The notes: a model not told the origin generated them from the letters alone. Counted from the stretch's first letter, positions 34,447 to 43,424 are shown. The stretch: 64,000 bases of DNA from Rhizobacter sp. Root404 (GCF_001425865.1 NZ_LMDS01000004.1:993586-1057585); one strand, 5' to 3'. A program made the numbers and translations.

Positions 34447-34971
34447 ATGACATACACGATCTTGGTCCCCTACGGGCCCGAACACGATGCAGCCACGGTC
34501 CGTTGGCTCGCCTCAGACGAGTTGCGTGACACCTTCGGATTCCGCGGCGATATCAACATCGAGTCCCATCGGCGATGGGTCAATAGCACGCATCACACCC
34601 ACATTTGGGCGGTGGTCAACGAGGCGGGAGTGCATTGCGGAAACACTCTCCTCCACGTCAACCCACGTCACTGCTCCGGTTACTTCCAAATCTACATCGG
34701 CGAGCCCACTGCCCGCGGTCATGGGTTGGGCAAGGCCGCGCTGCGTCGGACACTGGCAAATGCATTCGCTACGCTCAGTCTGCACCGGGTATGGCTGCAC
34801 ACCTTTGCCGACAACCGGGCCGCCGAGTCGCTCTACCGCCAACACGGCTTCACCCACGAAGGCATCGAGCGAGACGCGATTTGTGTCAACGGCAAATTCG
34901 TCAGCCAGAACCGATGGTCGCTATTGTTAGACGAGTGGCTGCGGCTGTTGCACGAGGAGCGTGCGGCATGA
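34447..34971 (+). CDS. pseH: PseH-type GNAT N-acetyltransferase
   Basis: Acetyl-CoA-dependent transfer to the C4 amine of UDP-4-amino-6-deoxy-AltNAc. 174 residues, GNAT fold with the acetyl-CoA loop RGHGLGKAALR and LHRVWLHTFADNRAAESLYRQHGFTHEG. The assignment rests on position between pseG and pseI as much as on sequence; other acyl donors cannot be excluded and would change the final sugar. It overlaps the next gene by 4 bases. Confidence 0.88.
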   Translation: MTYTILVPYGPEHDAATVRWLASDELRDTFGFRGDINIESHRRWVNSTHHTHIWAVVNEAGVHCGNTLLHVNPRHCSGYFQIYIGEPTARGHGLGKAALRRTLANAFATLSLHRVWLHTFADNRAAESLYRQHGFTHEGIERDAICVNGKFVSQNRWSLLLDEWLRLLHEERAA

Positions 34972-35684
34972 GGTGCGCCATCATGCAGCCAACCTACATG
35001 CCATGGGCCGGCTATCTCAACCTGATGACCGAGGTGGACTTGTTCGTATATTTGGACGAAGTGCAGTATGAGCGAGCGTCGTGGCAGAACCGCAACCGTG
35101 TGCTCGTGGGCGGGCAGCCTGTATGGTTAACAGTCCCGGTGGTTCGAGACTTCCTTGGGGCGCCGATCAACCTCGTACATGTCGACGAGCGCCTATCTTG
35201 GCGACGAAAACACGCGGCACTACTGAAGCAGGCTTATGCGCGTCACCCATTTGTGGCCGACATGCTCGAAACCACCGCGGTGCTTGACAACGTATCGCTA
35301 ACCCGGGTCGCCGAGTTAAACATCGCCATCTTGGACCAACTGCGATCCAAGCTTGGCATTACAACCCCCACAGTGCGAAGCAGCGAATTTAGCATTGATG
35401 GAATGCGTAGTGACCGCCTTCTTTCGATCCTCGCGCACGTCGAGGCCACGGAGTACGTGACACCGCCTGGTTCGCTTGATTACCTTCGTGAGGACAACTT
35501 TGCTGGGCGCAGTTCGGCCCGTCTGTTGGTGCATCAATTTCAACCCACACCGTATGCACAACGTGGGACAGAGTCCTTTTTCAGCCACCTGTCGATATTG
35601 GACGTGGTCGCCCATCTCGGCTGGCACGGAGCCAGCAGCTACATCCGTCCGTCCGTCTCGTGCGTTCGGGATTTCGAGGAGTAA
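34968..35684 (+). CDS. WbqC-family protein
   Basis: 238 residues of the WbqC-like family, seen in many O-antigen, capsule and flagellar glycan loci; the catalytic role is not established, with thioesterase- or amide-ligase-like chemistry having been suggested. The N-terminus MRCAIMQPTYMPWAGYLNLM is the family hallmark, followed by DEVQYERASWQNRNRV and, later, SAYLREDNF-type text (PGSLDYLREDNFAG). Embedded between pseH and a methyltransferase, it is a good candidate for installing or transferring a small acyl group on the pseudaminic acid precursor. Confidence 0.85.
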   Translation: MRCAIMQPTYMPWAGYLNLMTEVDLFVYLDEVQYERASWQNRNRVLVGGQPVWLTVPVVRDFLGAPINLVHVDERLSWRRKHAALLKQAYARHPFVADMLETTAVLDNVSLTRVAELNIAILDQLRSKLGITTPTVRSSEFSIDGMRSDRLLSILAHVEATEYVTPPGSLDYLREDNFAGRSSARLLVHQFQPTPYAQRGTESFFSHLSILDVVAHLGWHGASSYIRPSVSCVRDFEE

Positions 35685-35686
35685 AA

Positions 35687-36586
35687 ATGAACGACGCCAA
35701 CAGCAAGTACACCGTGCAGCGGCATTCGCAGTTCGGCTTTCTTCAGGTGAGCCCTACGCCTTCGGCGCAGGAGATCACTCGTTTCTACGCCGAAGAGTTC
35801 TATAGCGCGAAGTACAAGGCGTTTAACAACTCAGCTCTCGAGGTGCAGGAGGCGGATCGCGAATTTCATGACGCTCATCGTCAAGACATCGTCGACACTG
35901 TGGAGCGGCTCTCCGGTCGGCCGCTCGCCGGCCAATTCATCCTCGACATAGGCTGCGGCTGGGGGCAAGCGATGCGGTATTTCGCGTCGAAGGGCGCGCA
36001 ATGCTTCGGCTTCGACCCTGCGACCGAAGCGGTGGACTACGTTCGTTCCCGCGGGCTCGAATGTGTGCGCGCCGGTATGGAGCGCATGGATGTCTTCGGC
36101 GATCGTCGCTTTGACGTTGTCACTTTGATGAACGTGCTTGAGCACCTCGCAGATCCGGTAGCAGTGATCAGCGAGATCCGCGCTAAGGTACTCGCACCAA
36201 ACGGCCTGCTCGTTATTGAAGTTCCAAACGAGTTCAACGCATTTCAGGTTGCCGGCCAGAAGCTGTACTCACTTGAGCCCTGGTGGTTGGCTCCGCCTGC
36301 ACACCTCAACTATTTCAGCGCGTCGACCCTGTCGGACACGCTGCGTGGCACCGGGTTTGTGGTCCGACACCTTGAGGCCTCGTTCCCTATGGAGATGTTC
36401 CTGCTAATGGGCGACAACTACGTAGCCGACAAAGCCTGCGGTCGCGCCTGCCATGAGCGGCGCATGGCGTTCGAAATGAATCTGCGTGCTATGGGCATGG
36501 GGGAAAAGTTGCGTGATTTCTATGCGGCGATGGCACAGGTCGACCTTGGTCGGCAGGTGATCGCCTATGCGTCTGAGGAGGACTGA
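35687..36586 (+). CDS. Class I SAM-dependent methyltransferase
   Basis: 299 residues. Motif I is ILDIGCGWGQAMRYF, with the acidic residue of motif II in CFGFDPATEAVDY and a post-motif NVLEHLADPVAVISEI. The C-terminal part (NEFNAFQVAGQKLYSLEPWW, LNYFSASTLSDTL) is typical of Methyltransf_23-like enzymes in glycan clusters. GGAG stands 8 nt before the ATG, 2 bp after the WbqC-like gene. It probably methylates a sugar hydroxyl or an acyl substituent; the substrate is unknown. Confidence 0.86.
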   Translation: MNDANSKYTVQRHSQFGFLQVSPTPSAQEITRFYAEEFYSAKYKAFNNSALEVQEADREFHDAHRQDIVDTVERLSGRPLAGQFILDIGCGWGQAMRYFASKGAQCFGFDPATEAVDYVRSRGLECVRAGMERMDVFGDRRFDVVTLMNVLEHLADPVAVISEIRAKVLAPNGLLVIEVPNEFNAFQVAGQKLYSLEPWWLAPPAHLNYFSASTLSDTLRGTGFVVRHLEASFPMEMFLLMGDNYVADKACGRACHERRMAFEMNLRAMGMGEKLRDFYAAMAQVDLGRQVIAYASEED

Positions 36587-36591
36587 ACAAC

Positions 36592-37884
36592 ATGCGAATC
36601 GTCAATCTGGGCGGTGCTACGGCGATCTTGGAGCATCGCGGCAAACGCATGTTGTTCGACCCCTGGCTCGACGACGGGATCTTCCATGGCTCATGGTTCC
36701 ACTGGCCGCCGGTTCACGCGCAGATCAGCGATCTAGGTCGCTTCGACTACGTATACATTTCGCACATCCACGAAGACCACTGCTCGGCCGGCACCATCCG
36801 TCACATCAACCGCGACGCCGAGATCATCATCATGGATCGGCAGCCCAACTTCGTGGCGAACTTTCTGCGCTCACATGGCTTCAATTTCGCCAAGGTGCAT
36901 TTGGTACCGCCACGGAAGGGACTGCAGCTCGCTGATGACCTCTTCGTCGACATGATCGAGGCCGATCCAGCCAACGAGATGTCGTTTCTGATCGACTCAT
37001 CGCTCGTGATCCGCTGGGGCGACCACGTCGTTTTCAACGCGAACGACTGCCAGCCTCATGAAGAGGGCTTGCGCTACCTGAAGGCTGCTTATCCGAGTAT
37101 CGATCTCGCGCTTTTGCCCTACTCCGGTGGCTCCGGCTACCCGTCGTGCTACGTCAATCTCACCGACGCCGAGAAGGAAGCAGAACGTGAGCGCATCTTG
37201 GGACAACGCATTGCGGGGTTCGTAGCCAACGTCAAGCGCATCAATCCGAACTTCGTGCTGCCGTTCGCCGACCAGTACGTCGTGGGCGGCTCGCGTGCCA
37301 ATCTGAACCGATACGTGTCGCATGGAGCATCGCCGGATGTTGTCAGGCCGCAGATGGTTGCCGCGGGACTGCAGTCGCGTCTGCTGCTTCTCAACTCGGG
37401 ACAGGCGTTCGATCTCAAATCGCGCAGCGTGGACCCCAACGAACCTTACCGCGCATTCACCGAGGAGGACCGTGATCGCCATATCGCCGAGTCGTTGCTC
37501 AGCCAAACGTACGATCATCAGAGAATCAGCTTCGGCCCAACGGTTGCGATCGACCGGCTGGTGGGGCACGCGCGCGACCGATTGTGGGCGGCCCAGGAGC
37601 GCCGCAAATCCTTTCCGGCGCAACGCTTGGTCCTCGACTTCACCGACAGCGGCCGCCGCTTCGAGATCGACCTGGCGCGCCAGGGGTTCAATGAAACAGA
37701 CATTGCGGCGCAAATCGGAGAGCCCTTTTTGCGCGTAGCCGGTGACGATACCTTGATGACGATGCTGCTGATCGGACACATCTCGTGGAACATCGCCGAC
37801 GCTGCGCTGTTCCTCGACTATGAGCGACGTCCCAATCGGTATGACCCCAGCATCTATGTCCTACTCAATCTTTTGAAAGTCTGA
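36592..37884 (+). CDS. Metallo-beta-lactamase-fold CMAH-like protein
   Basis: 430 residues. An MBL-fold metal site is present: H58-I-H60-E-D62-H63. The early DPWL at 23-26, NANDC at 149-153, YSGGSGYP at 177-184 and a C-terminal RYDPSIYVLLN appear collinear with the non-Rieske part of mammalian CMP-Neu5Ac hydroxylase (CMAH), compared from memory. CMAH turns N-acetyl into N-glycolyl on a CMP-nonulosonate using an N-terminal Rieske cluster; no Rieske Cys/His motif exists here or in a neighbouring gene. Its place directly before pseI suggests action on pseudaminic acid or a precursor. It may use a separate electron carrier, or it may be a hydrolase. Confidence 0.75.
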   Translation: MRIVNLGGATAILEHRGKRMLFDPWLDDGIFHGSWFHWPPVHAQISDLGRFDYVYISHIHEDHCSAGTIRHINRDAEIIIMDRQPNFVANFLRSHGFNFAKVHLVPPRKGLQLADDLFVDMIEADPANEMSFLIDSSLVIRWGDHVVFNANDCQPHEEGLRYLKAAYPSIDLALLPYSGGSGYPSCYVNLTDAEKEAERERILGQRIAGFVANVKRINPNFVLPFADQYVVGGSRANLNRYVSHGASPDVVRPQMVAAGLQSRLLLLNSGQAFDLKSRSVDPNEPYRAFTEEDRDRHIAESLLSQTYDHQRISFGPTVAIDRLVGHARDRLWAAQERRKSFPAQRLVLDFTDSGRRFEIDLARQGFNETDIAAQIGEPFLRVAGDDTLMTMLLIGHISWNIADAALFLDYERRPNRYDPSIYVLLNLLKV

Positions 37885-37885
37885 G

Positions 37886-39001
37886 ATGACCATAACGACA
37901 GGATTTGAGCTATGCGGTCGGCACATCGGCCGCAACTCACCGCCCTTGGTCATAGCCGAGATGTCCGGCAACCACAACCAATCGTTAAGCCGCGCACTTG
38001 AAATTGTCGAGGCCGCTGCCGCGAGTGGGGCCGGAGGATTGAAGATCCAAACTTACACGCCTGACACGATGACGTTGGACATCGGTGAGGGTGATTTCTT
38101 CATTTCCGACAAGAAGAGCCTATGGCAGGGCAAGAGCCTGTATCAACTCTATGGTGAGGCTTACACGCCCTGGGAGTGGCATCGCGCGATATTCGAGCGC
38201 GCGCGCTCGCTAGGGTTGATCGCGTTTAGCACCCCGTTCGATGCGAGCTCAGTCGACTTTCTGGAAGCACTAGATGTGCCCTGCTACAAGATTGCCTCAT
38301 TTGAAAATACAGACCTCGCGCTGATCCGGCGCGTCGCCGCAACCGGCAAGCCGATGATCGTCTCGACTGGAATGGCATCGATAGCGGAACTCGACGAGAC
38401 TGTAAGCGCCGCGCGCAACGCTGGCTGCCGCGATCTTGTGCTGCTCAAGTGCACAAGCAATTACCCGGCCACGCCAGAGAACACGAACATCCGCACCATT
38501 CCTCACCTGCGCGAACTGTTCGGCTGTGAAGTAGGCCTGTCCGACCACACCATGGGAATAGGCGTCGCGGTGGCTAGCGTCGCTTTGGGCGCCACCGTCA
38601 TTGAAAAGCACTTCACGCTACGCCGCGACGAAGGGGGTGTCGACTCTACATTTTCGCTCGAGCCGGCGGAAATGAAGAGCTTAGTAATCGAAACGGAGCG
38701 TGCTTGGCAGGGGCTGGGGCATGTGTTCTACGGAGCCACCGCAGCCGAAGAGTCGTCTAAGGTTTACCGTCGATCGCTCTATATTGCGCAGGACATGCGC
38801 GCTGGCGACGTCTTTACGAAGGACAACCTGCGCGCGGTAAGACCAGGCCATGGCCTTGCGCCGAAGCACATTGACCACTTGCTCGGCCGGAAAATCGCCT
38901 TTGCCGCCAGGAAAGGCACGCCGATGTCCTGGGATCTGCTGCTGGGCAAACGCACCTCCAATTCGCCAGGCGCTGTCCCGCCAGAGCAGGGGCAGACGTG
39001 A
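37886..39001 (+). CDS. pseI: Pseudaminic acid synthase PseI
   Basis: Condenses 6-deoxy-AltdiNAc with phosphoenolpyruvate to pseudaminic acid. 371 residues: the NeuB-type TIM barrel (VIAEMSGNHNQSLSRALEIV; IEKHFTLRRDEGGVDSTFS) and a C-terminal antifreeze-like SAF domain (about 285-345). The EMSGNHN form is characteristic of PseI, versus the EIGINHN-like text of NeuB or LegI. It is separated from pseG/pseH by three inserted genes. It is followed by a short Pro/Gly-rich tail and overlaps the next start. Confidence 0.96.
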   Translation: MTITTGFELCGRHIGRNSPPLVIAEMSGNHNQSLSRALEIVEAAAASGAGGLKIQTYTPDTMTLDIGEGDFFISDKKSLWQGKSLYQLYGEAYTPWEWHRAIFERARSLGLIAFSTPFDASSVDFLEALDVPCYKIASFENTDLALIRRVAATGKPMIVSTGMASIAELDETVSAARNAGCRDLVLLKCTSNYPATPENTNIRTIPHLRELFGCEVGLSDHTMGIGVAVASVALGATVIEKHFTLRRDEGGVDSTFSLEPAEMKSLVIETERAWQGLGHVFYGATAAEESSKVYRRSLYIAQDMRAGDVFTKDNLRAVRPGHGLAPKHIDHLLGRKIAFAARKGTPMSWDLLLGKRTSNSPGAVPPEQGQT

Positions 39002-39711
39002 GCGAAAAAAGCCTCGGGCGAGTCGCTCGCGCGCTTCTCGCCCGCATGCCGCGCTTGCGCCCGCAACGCTACTTCGCGTTGAACGGGCTCGACCGCCGCT
39101 TGGAGAAATACATCGACTACGACGACGGCTACTTCGTCGAGCTCGGCGCCAACGACGGCGTCACGCAATCTAACACGCTGTATTTCGAGCGCTTCCGAGG
39201 TTGGAAGGGTGTTTTGATCGAGCCTACGCCGCACAACTTCTTCAAGTGCAAGGCCAACCGATCGACCTTGAATTCTGTCCACTGCGCGGCTTGCGTTTCC
39301 TTCGACTACAAGGATCCGTTCGTCCGGATGCTCTACTCGAACTTGATGACGACGACCGGCGATCTCGACTCTGACATTGCGGATGCCACGTCTCATGCGC
39401 AAGGCGGTGTCAAGTTCTTGTCGTCGCGAGAGGAGGTAGTCACGTTTGGGGCACTTGCGCGTCCGCTGAACGACATCCTCATACAAGCCGGCGCGCCGGA
39501 CGTCATCGACTTGCTCTCGCTCGACGTCGAAGGCGTCGAGATCGAGGTACTAAAAGGGGTCGACCATGACCGGTTTAAGTTCAGGCACATCCTCGTCGAA
39601 TGCAGGGATCTGCCAACCATGCGGGCTTATTTGCAAGGTCAAGGCTATGAGTTGATTGAGAAGATCTCTGAGCACGACTACATCTTCGATGCCATCGGGC
39701 TGCCGGCGTGA
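38998..39711 (+). CDS. FkbM-family methyltransferase
   Basis: 237 residues. SAM-binding FVELGANDGVTQSNT and the FkbM hallmark LSLDVEGVEIEVLKG are clear. FkbM enzymes O-methylate sugars, glycolipids or acyl groups. It starts with GTG overlapping the pseI stop (GTGA), and its own stop overlaps the next GTG start. This is the second methyltransferase in the pse module, consistent with an O-methylated nonulosonate or neighbouring sugar. Confidence 0.88.
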   Translation: MSEKSLGRVARALLARMPRLRPQRYFALNGLDRRLEKYIDYDDGYFVELGANDGVTQSNTLYFERFRGWKGVLIEPTPHNFFKCKANRSTLNSVHCAACVSFDYKDPFVRMLYSNLMTTTGDLDSDIADATSHAQGGVKFLSSREEVVTFGALARPLNDILIQAGAPDVIDLLSLDVEGVEIEVLKGVDHDRFKFRHILVECRDLPTMRAYLQGQGYELIEKISEHDYIFDAIGLPA

Positions 39712-41363
39712 AGATAATTGTCAAGTTGCGCAACCTGTGCAGCGTACTGTTTCGCAGACTTCCTACAGACCCCAGATCTGCAGCAATACTGCAGCACTTT
39801 GGTCAGCCCGCCCGGATCGAAAGGTTGCCGATACCCATCGTTGTCGTGACGATGCAGTGTGTCGAGGATCCGTTTTATCTAGGCCTATTTGCGGTCATCG
39901 CACGACACCTGCGTAGAGCGCATGAAGCACGGGGCGGCGTCACAGTGGAACTTGCCGTGCAGCGCTCTTTCAATGCCGGCCTGCAGGGCGGGTGGTCATC
40001 CTTCATAGCCTGGACCGCATTGCTCAACCGGGCAATCAGCCGTCAATGGCTCACAGTGTTTGGCGCCGTGTCGTCAAGACTCGCTTATCGGAGCAACTCA
40101 TTTGACCCTGTAGGAGACGCGGTCGACGCTTGGCGCAGCTGGCACCGATGGCAGGAAGTTCGAGCCAACAAGACTCTTCACAACCTAGTTATCGATGGCA
40201 CGGAATGTGGCGACTTGGTGGCCGATAGCTATCTTCGTTTTCGCCCCTCCCCACGATTAGATTTTGACGACCCATTCATACTTTATCTACTTTGGCAGGC
40301 ACATCGCGACGTTCGACGCGCCCGCCGATATTTCACTGAAAGAAGGCCACAGGTCTATCTCACCTCTTACACAACTTATATTCAGCACGGCGTGGGTGTC
40401 CGTGTGGCACTGCGGGAAGGTGTGCGTGTTTTGTCTTTCAGCAACTTCCAGGAATTTGGCAAGGTACTTAGTTTGGGTGACACCTTCCACACTCGTAACC
40501 CGGTCCACTACAGGCGGGACTTCAAAGCACTACAGGGCCAGTCGCAGCTGCTTTACGAGGCGCAGCGCCAGCTGGAGATCCGCCTGTCGGGTGGCATTGA
40601 CAACGTGACTTCGTACATGACGGCCTCGGCCTACCGTGCGACGAGTCATGTGGTGCCCGACGTCACGGGCGCCGTTGTGATCTTCCTCCACGATTTCTAC
40701 GACAGCCCGCACGTCTATGCGGATCTGGTGTTCGACGATTTCTGGTCGTGGATCTGCTTCACGATTGACACTTTACGCGAGGCGTCGATCCCTTTTCTCG
40801 TTAAACCCCATCCAAATCAAATTGCTCTGAGCGACCAAGTCATCTCTGAGCTGACGCTCCGCTACCCACAGATACGAATGGTGCCGTCCGGCGTTACTAG
40901 CCGACAGTTGGTGGCTGGAGGGATGGCCTGCGCGGTAACAGTTTTCGGCACGATTGCGCACGAAATGGCGTACCTGGGCGTACCGTCGATCGGTTGCGCT
41001 CGCCATCCCCACATCTCGTTCGACTTCTGTCGTACTGCGAGGGACCGGGCGAGCTATGCCGAGTTGCTGCGAACGGCGCTGGCGCTGCGGCCCAACGCGG
41101 CGGTGCTGCGCGAGCAAGCTCTGCAGTTCTACGTCATGCACAACTTGGCGTTTTCGCCCGACGAGATCGCCCTACGTGACGCGTTCATCGCCGCTTGGCG
41201 CGCCTGCCACGACAACCAATTACCTGCGAGCGAGATAGCGAGGGGTTTTGATCGTTTGGCGGCACTGCCTGCATTCAGTGTGTTCATCGATTCGCTGCTC
41301 AGCGGCGCGCCAGAACTAGCCAGCGCAACGAGCCGCACATCGATATTGGTGGCCCCGCCATGA
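39708..41363 (+). CDS. KpsC/KpsS-like surface glycan transferase, putative
   Basis: 551 residues. Most of the N-terminal 330 residues are unfamiliar. The C-terminal third shows FLVKPHPNQIALSD and then AVTVFGTIAHEMAYLGVPSIGC, the pattern of capsule-synthesis (KpsC/KpsS-like) GT-B proteins. Those enzymes use CMP-Kdo, chemically close to CMP-pseudaminate, and a KpsS-like protein has, to my knowledge, been reported as a pseudaminic acid transferase in Acinetobacter. I therefore propose, without proof, that this is the pseudaminic acid transferase of the cluster. GTG start overlapping the previous stop. GC is strikingly low here. Confidence 0.65.
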   Translation: MKIIVKLRNLCSVLFRRLPTDPRSAAILQHFGQPARIERLPIPIVVVTMQCVEDPFYLGLFAVIARHLRRAHEARGGVTVELAVQRSFNAGLQGGWSSFIAWTALLNRAISRQWLTVFGAVSSRLAYRSNSFDPVGDAVDAWRSWHRWQEVRANKTLHNLVIDGTECGDLVADSYLRFRPSPRLDFDDPFILYLLWQAHRDVRRARRYFTERRPQVYLTSYTTYIQHGVGVRVALREGVRVLSFSNFQEFGKVLSLGDTFHTRNPVHYRRDFKALQGQSQLLYEAQRQLEIRLSGGIDNVTSYMTASAYRATSHVVPDVTGAVVIFLHDFYDSPHVYADLVFDDFWSWICFTIDTLREASIPFLVKPHPNQIALSDQVISELTLRYPQIRMVPSGVTSRQLVAGGMACAVTVFGTIAHEMAYLGVPSIGCARHPHISFDFCRTARDRASYAELLRTALALRPNAAVLREQALQFYVMHNLAFSPDEIALRDAFIAAWRACHDNQLPASEIARGFDRLAALPAFSVFIDSLLSGAPELASATSRTSILVAPP

Positions 41364-42388
41364 GACACATTCGATGGTCTTTGAGGACCCTGCTAAACCT
41401 TACGAAGTTCCCCTATGCGCTGCTGCGCTACGCCCGATCGGGGCAAACGGACGAGTGGGCTCACCAAGCCCTCATCCAACTCTTTTGCGCCACCGGTGGC
41501 GGCTTCAATGATCTGCTTAGCCGGATGATCCGCCTAAAGTCCACGCCACTAAAAGTCCTGCGAGCGGTCGGTGTTCTCGGAGACCTCAGCGGTGACGCCA
41601 AGCGCCGTTCTGCCGACGAATTGCGTGCCCGCGGATTTGCGGTATTTCCGAGCGCACTGCCAGACGACATGTGTGAGCGGCTGATTCAGTTCACCCGCGA
41701 AACCCCGGCGCTCGTTCGCCGGATGGATCACGAGGTCATCGGTAATGCACAGCGGGTCGCCATATTCGACTCCGAACGTCCCCTTGCGGTCCGTTATGAC
41801 TACCCCACGGAAGCGTTGCTCGACAATCCGGATGTCCAGTCTCTGCTCTCAGACCCATCGCTGCTCGCCTTGGCCCAGGAGTATCTGGGGAGTCGTCCAC
41901 GTGCTGACGTGCTGTCCATGTGGTGGCACACCAGTTTCCACACCCAACCCGACAGCGAGGCGGCGCAGTTCTATCACTTCGACATGGACCGCATCAAGTG
42001 GCTCAAGATCTTCGTCTACCTCACGGATGTGGGGCCTGACGACGGCCCGCACTCCTTTATCGAAGGGTCGCATCGCAGCGGCGGGATTCCTGCAGGCATG
42101 CTCAGGCGCGGCTACGTTCGCCTTTCGGACGAGGAGGTGATCGCGCACTACGGTTCGGCCCGCCAGATCGAGTTCGCTGCGCCCCGCGGGACGATCATCG
42201 TCGAAGACACACGAGGGTTGCACAAGGGCAAGGCAGTGACCGGCCGGCCTCGCCTGGTGCTGCAACTCCAGTTCAGCAACTCCCTGTTCGGGGCGCAGTA
42301 CGCGAAGGCGACGATGCGTGAAGTCCACGACCCGTCGCTCGCTCAGGTGATCGCCCAGGCGCCGGATATCTATGCCGGCTACCGCTGA
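41360..42388 (+). CDS. PhyH-family Fe(II)/2-oxoglutarate dioxygenase
   Basis: 342 residues. The iron facial triad is visible as H206-x-D208 (FYHFDMD) and H288 (GLHKG), and a 2-oxoglutarate-binding Arg follows in GRPRLVL (296-298). The core is typical of phytanoyl-CoA dioxygenase-like hydroxylases (DDGPHSFIEGSHR). The N-terminal 90 residues are an extra helical region. Members occur in natural-product and polysaccharide loci; here it could hydroxylate a sugar, an acyl substituent or a lipid. It overlaps the next gene by 17 bp. Confidence 0.85.
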   Translation: MRHIRWSLRTLLNLTKFPYALLRYARSGQTDEWAHQALIQLFCATGGGFNDLLSRMIRLKSTPLKVLRAVGVLGDLSGDAKRRSADELRARGFAVFPSALPDDMCERLIQFTRETPALVRRMDHEVIGNAQRVAIFDSERPLAVRYDYPTEALLDNPDVQSLLSDPSLLALAQEYLGSRPRADVLSMWWHTSFHTQPDSEAAQFYHFDMDRIKWLKIFVYLTDVGPDDGPHSFIEGSHRSGGIPAGMLRRGYVRLSDEEVIAHYGSARQIEFAAPRGTIIVEDTRGLHKGKAVTGRPRLVLQLQFSNSLFGAQYAKATMREVHDPSLAQVIAQAPDIYAGYR

Positions 42389-43424
42389 CACGAGCTTGCA
42401 CCGCTGGCTGACTACGGCGCGCTGGATGCTGCATGCGCCGCGTCGGCGCTGGCGAAGAGTCGTGCGGCACGGTCTGCTGCCCTTCTTCCATGTGCATCGG
42501 CAGGCGGAGATCGAGGGCGATGGTCGACTCGACGTCGCCGCGGGCGTCTGCATCGGCCGCTCCGCCCGCTTGGTGGTTGGAGACGGCCACAGATTGAGCC
42601 TGGCCCGCGGTGTCTGGATCGGCGACGATTGCGAGCTGTTCGCTGCGCCGGAAGTCCGGATCGGCAGCCGAACGAGTCTGCAAAGCCGCAGCCAGATACT
42701 GGGGCAGGTCTCCATGGGGTCTGGTTGCGTGTGCGCGGCCAACCTCTACGTGTCGTCGGGCTCACACCGCTTCTTCGACGAGCCTCACTTGCCCGTGCGC
42801 GTGCAAGATCGCCGTGCTGCCGCGCGACCGAGTTTCGCCAATTCGCGGGCTGTCAGCATCGGAGATGACTGCTGGATCGGTATCAATGTCGTGATCCTGC
42901 CCGGCGTGACGATTGGCCGCGGCTGTGTGGTCGGCGCGAATTCGGTGGTGCGCTCCGACGCACCACCCTATTCGGTCATTGGTGGCGCGCCTGCCAGCGT
43001 GCTCAAGACGCGTTTGAATTTTGCTCCACCTTCACGAATCGAAGCCCGCGAGGACCTGCACATTCCTTATTTCTACTCGGGGTTTCAACAGCTGGGCGTC
43101 AGCGAGGACGCCGACGACACCTGCGCACGCGAACGCGGCGGCTGGGTCGCCGGCGATCGGTTCTGCCTTGCTCTGGATGTTCGGCCGGCCGATGTCGTTG
43201 ATCTGGAGATCGATGCGACCCACGCGGGGACCATCGAACATGGCGCGCGCATCTTCAAAGTCGCACGCGGTCGCAATCGGCTCTCGATACCGGCGGCGCC
43301 GGGCCACTGGAACCTGCTGGAATTCAACTGGTCGTACGGCGGCGGTGACGCGGCGCGCGAAGGCGCACTCGTGGTCCTCTGCGCTGCCGTACGGACACAG
43401 CGCACAACCGGAACGACGCCATGA
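42372..43424 (+). CDS. Left-handed beta-helix acyltransferase with C-terminal extension
   Basis: 350 residues. Residues about 60-215 are hexapeptide repeats (VWIGDDC, VSIGDDCWIG, VVILPGVTIGRGCVVGANSVV), ending in the SVIGGAPASVLKTR cap, as in CysE/NodL/WbbJ-type acetyltransferases; the catalytic His is probably in SSGSHRFF. Residues 220-350 form a separate, apparently beta-rich domain that I do not recognise. It presumably acetylates a sugar hydroxyl; the extra domain may bind glycan or a partner protein. Confidence 0.85.
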   Translation: MPATADTSLHRWLTTARWMLHAPRRRWRRVVRHGLLPFFHVHRQAEIEGDGRLDVAAGVCIGRSARLVVGDGHRLSLARGVWIGDDCELFAAPEVRIGSRTSLQSRSQILGQVSMGSGCVCAANLYVSSGSHRFFDEPHLPVRVQDRRAAARPSFANSRAVSIGDDCWIGINVVILPGVTIGRGCVVGANSVVRSDAPPYSVIGGAPASVLKTRLNFAPPSRIEAREDLHIPYFYSGFQQLGVSEDADDTCARERGGWVAGDRFCLALDVRPADVVDLEIDATHAGTIEHGARIFKVARGRNRLSIPAAPGHWNLLEFNWSYGGGDAAREGALVVLCAAVRTQRTTGTTP

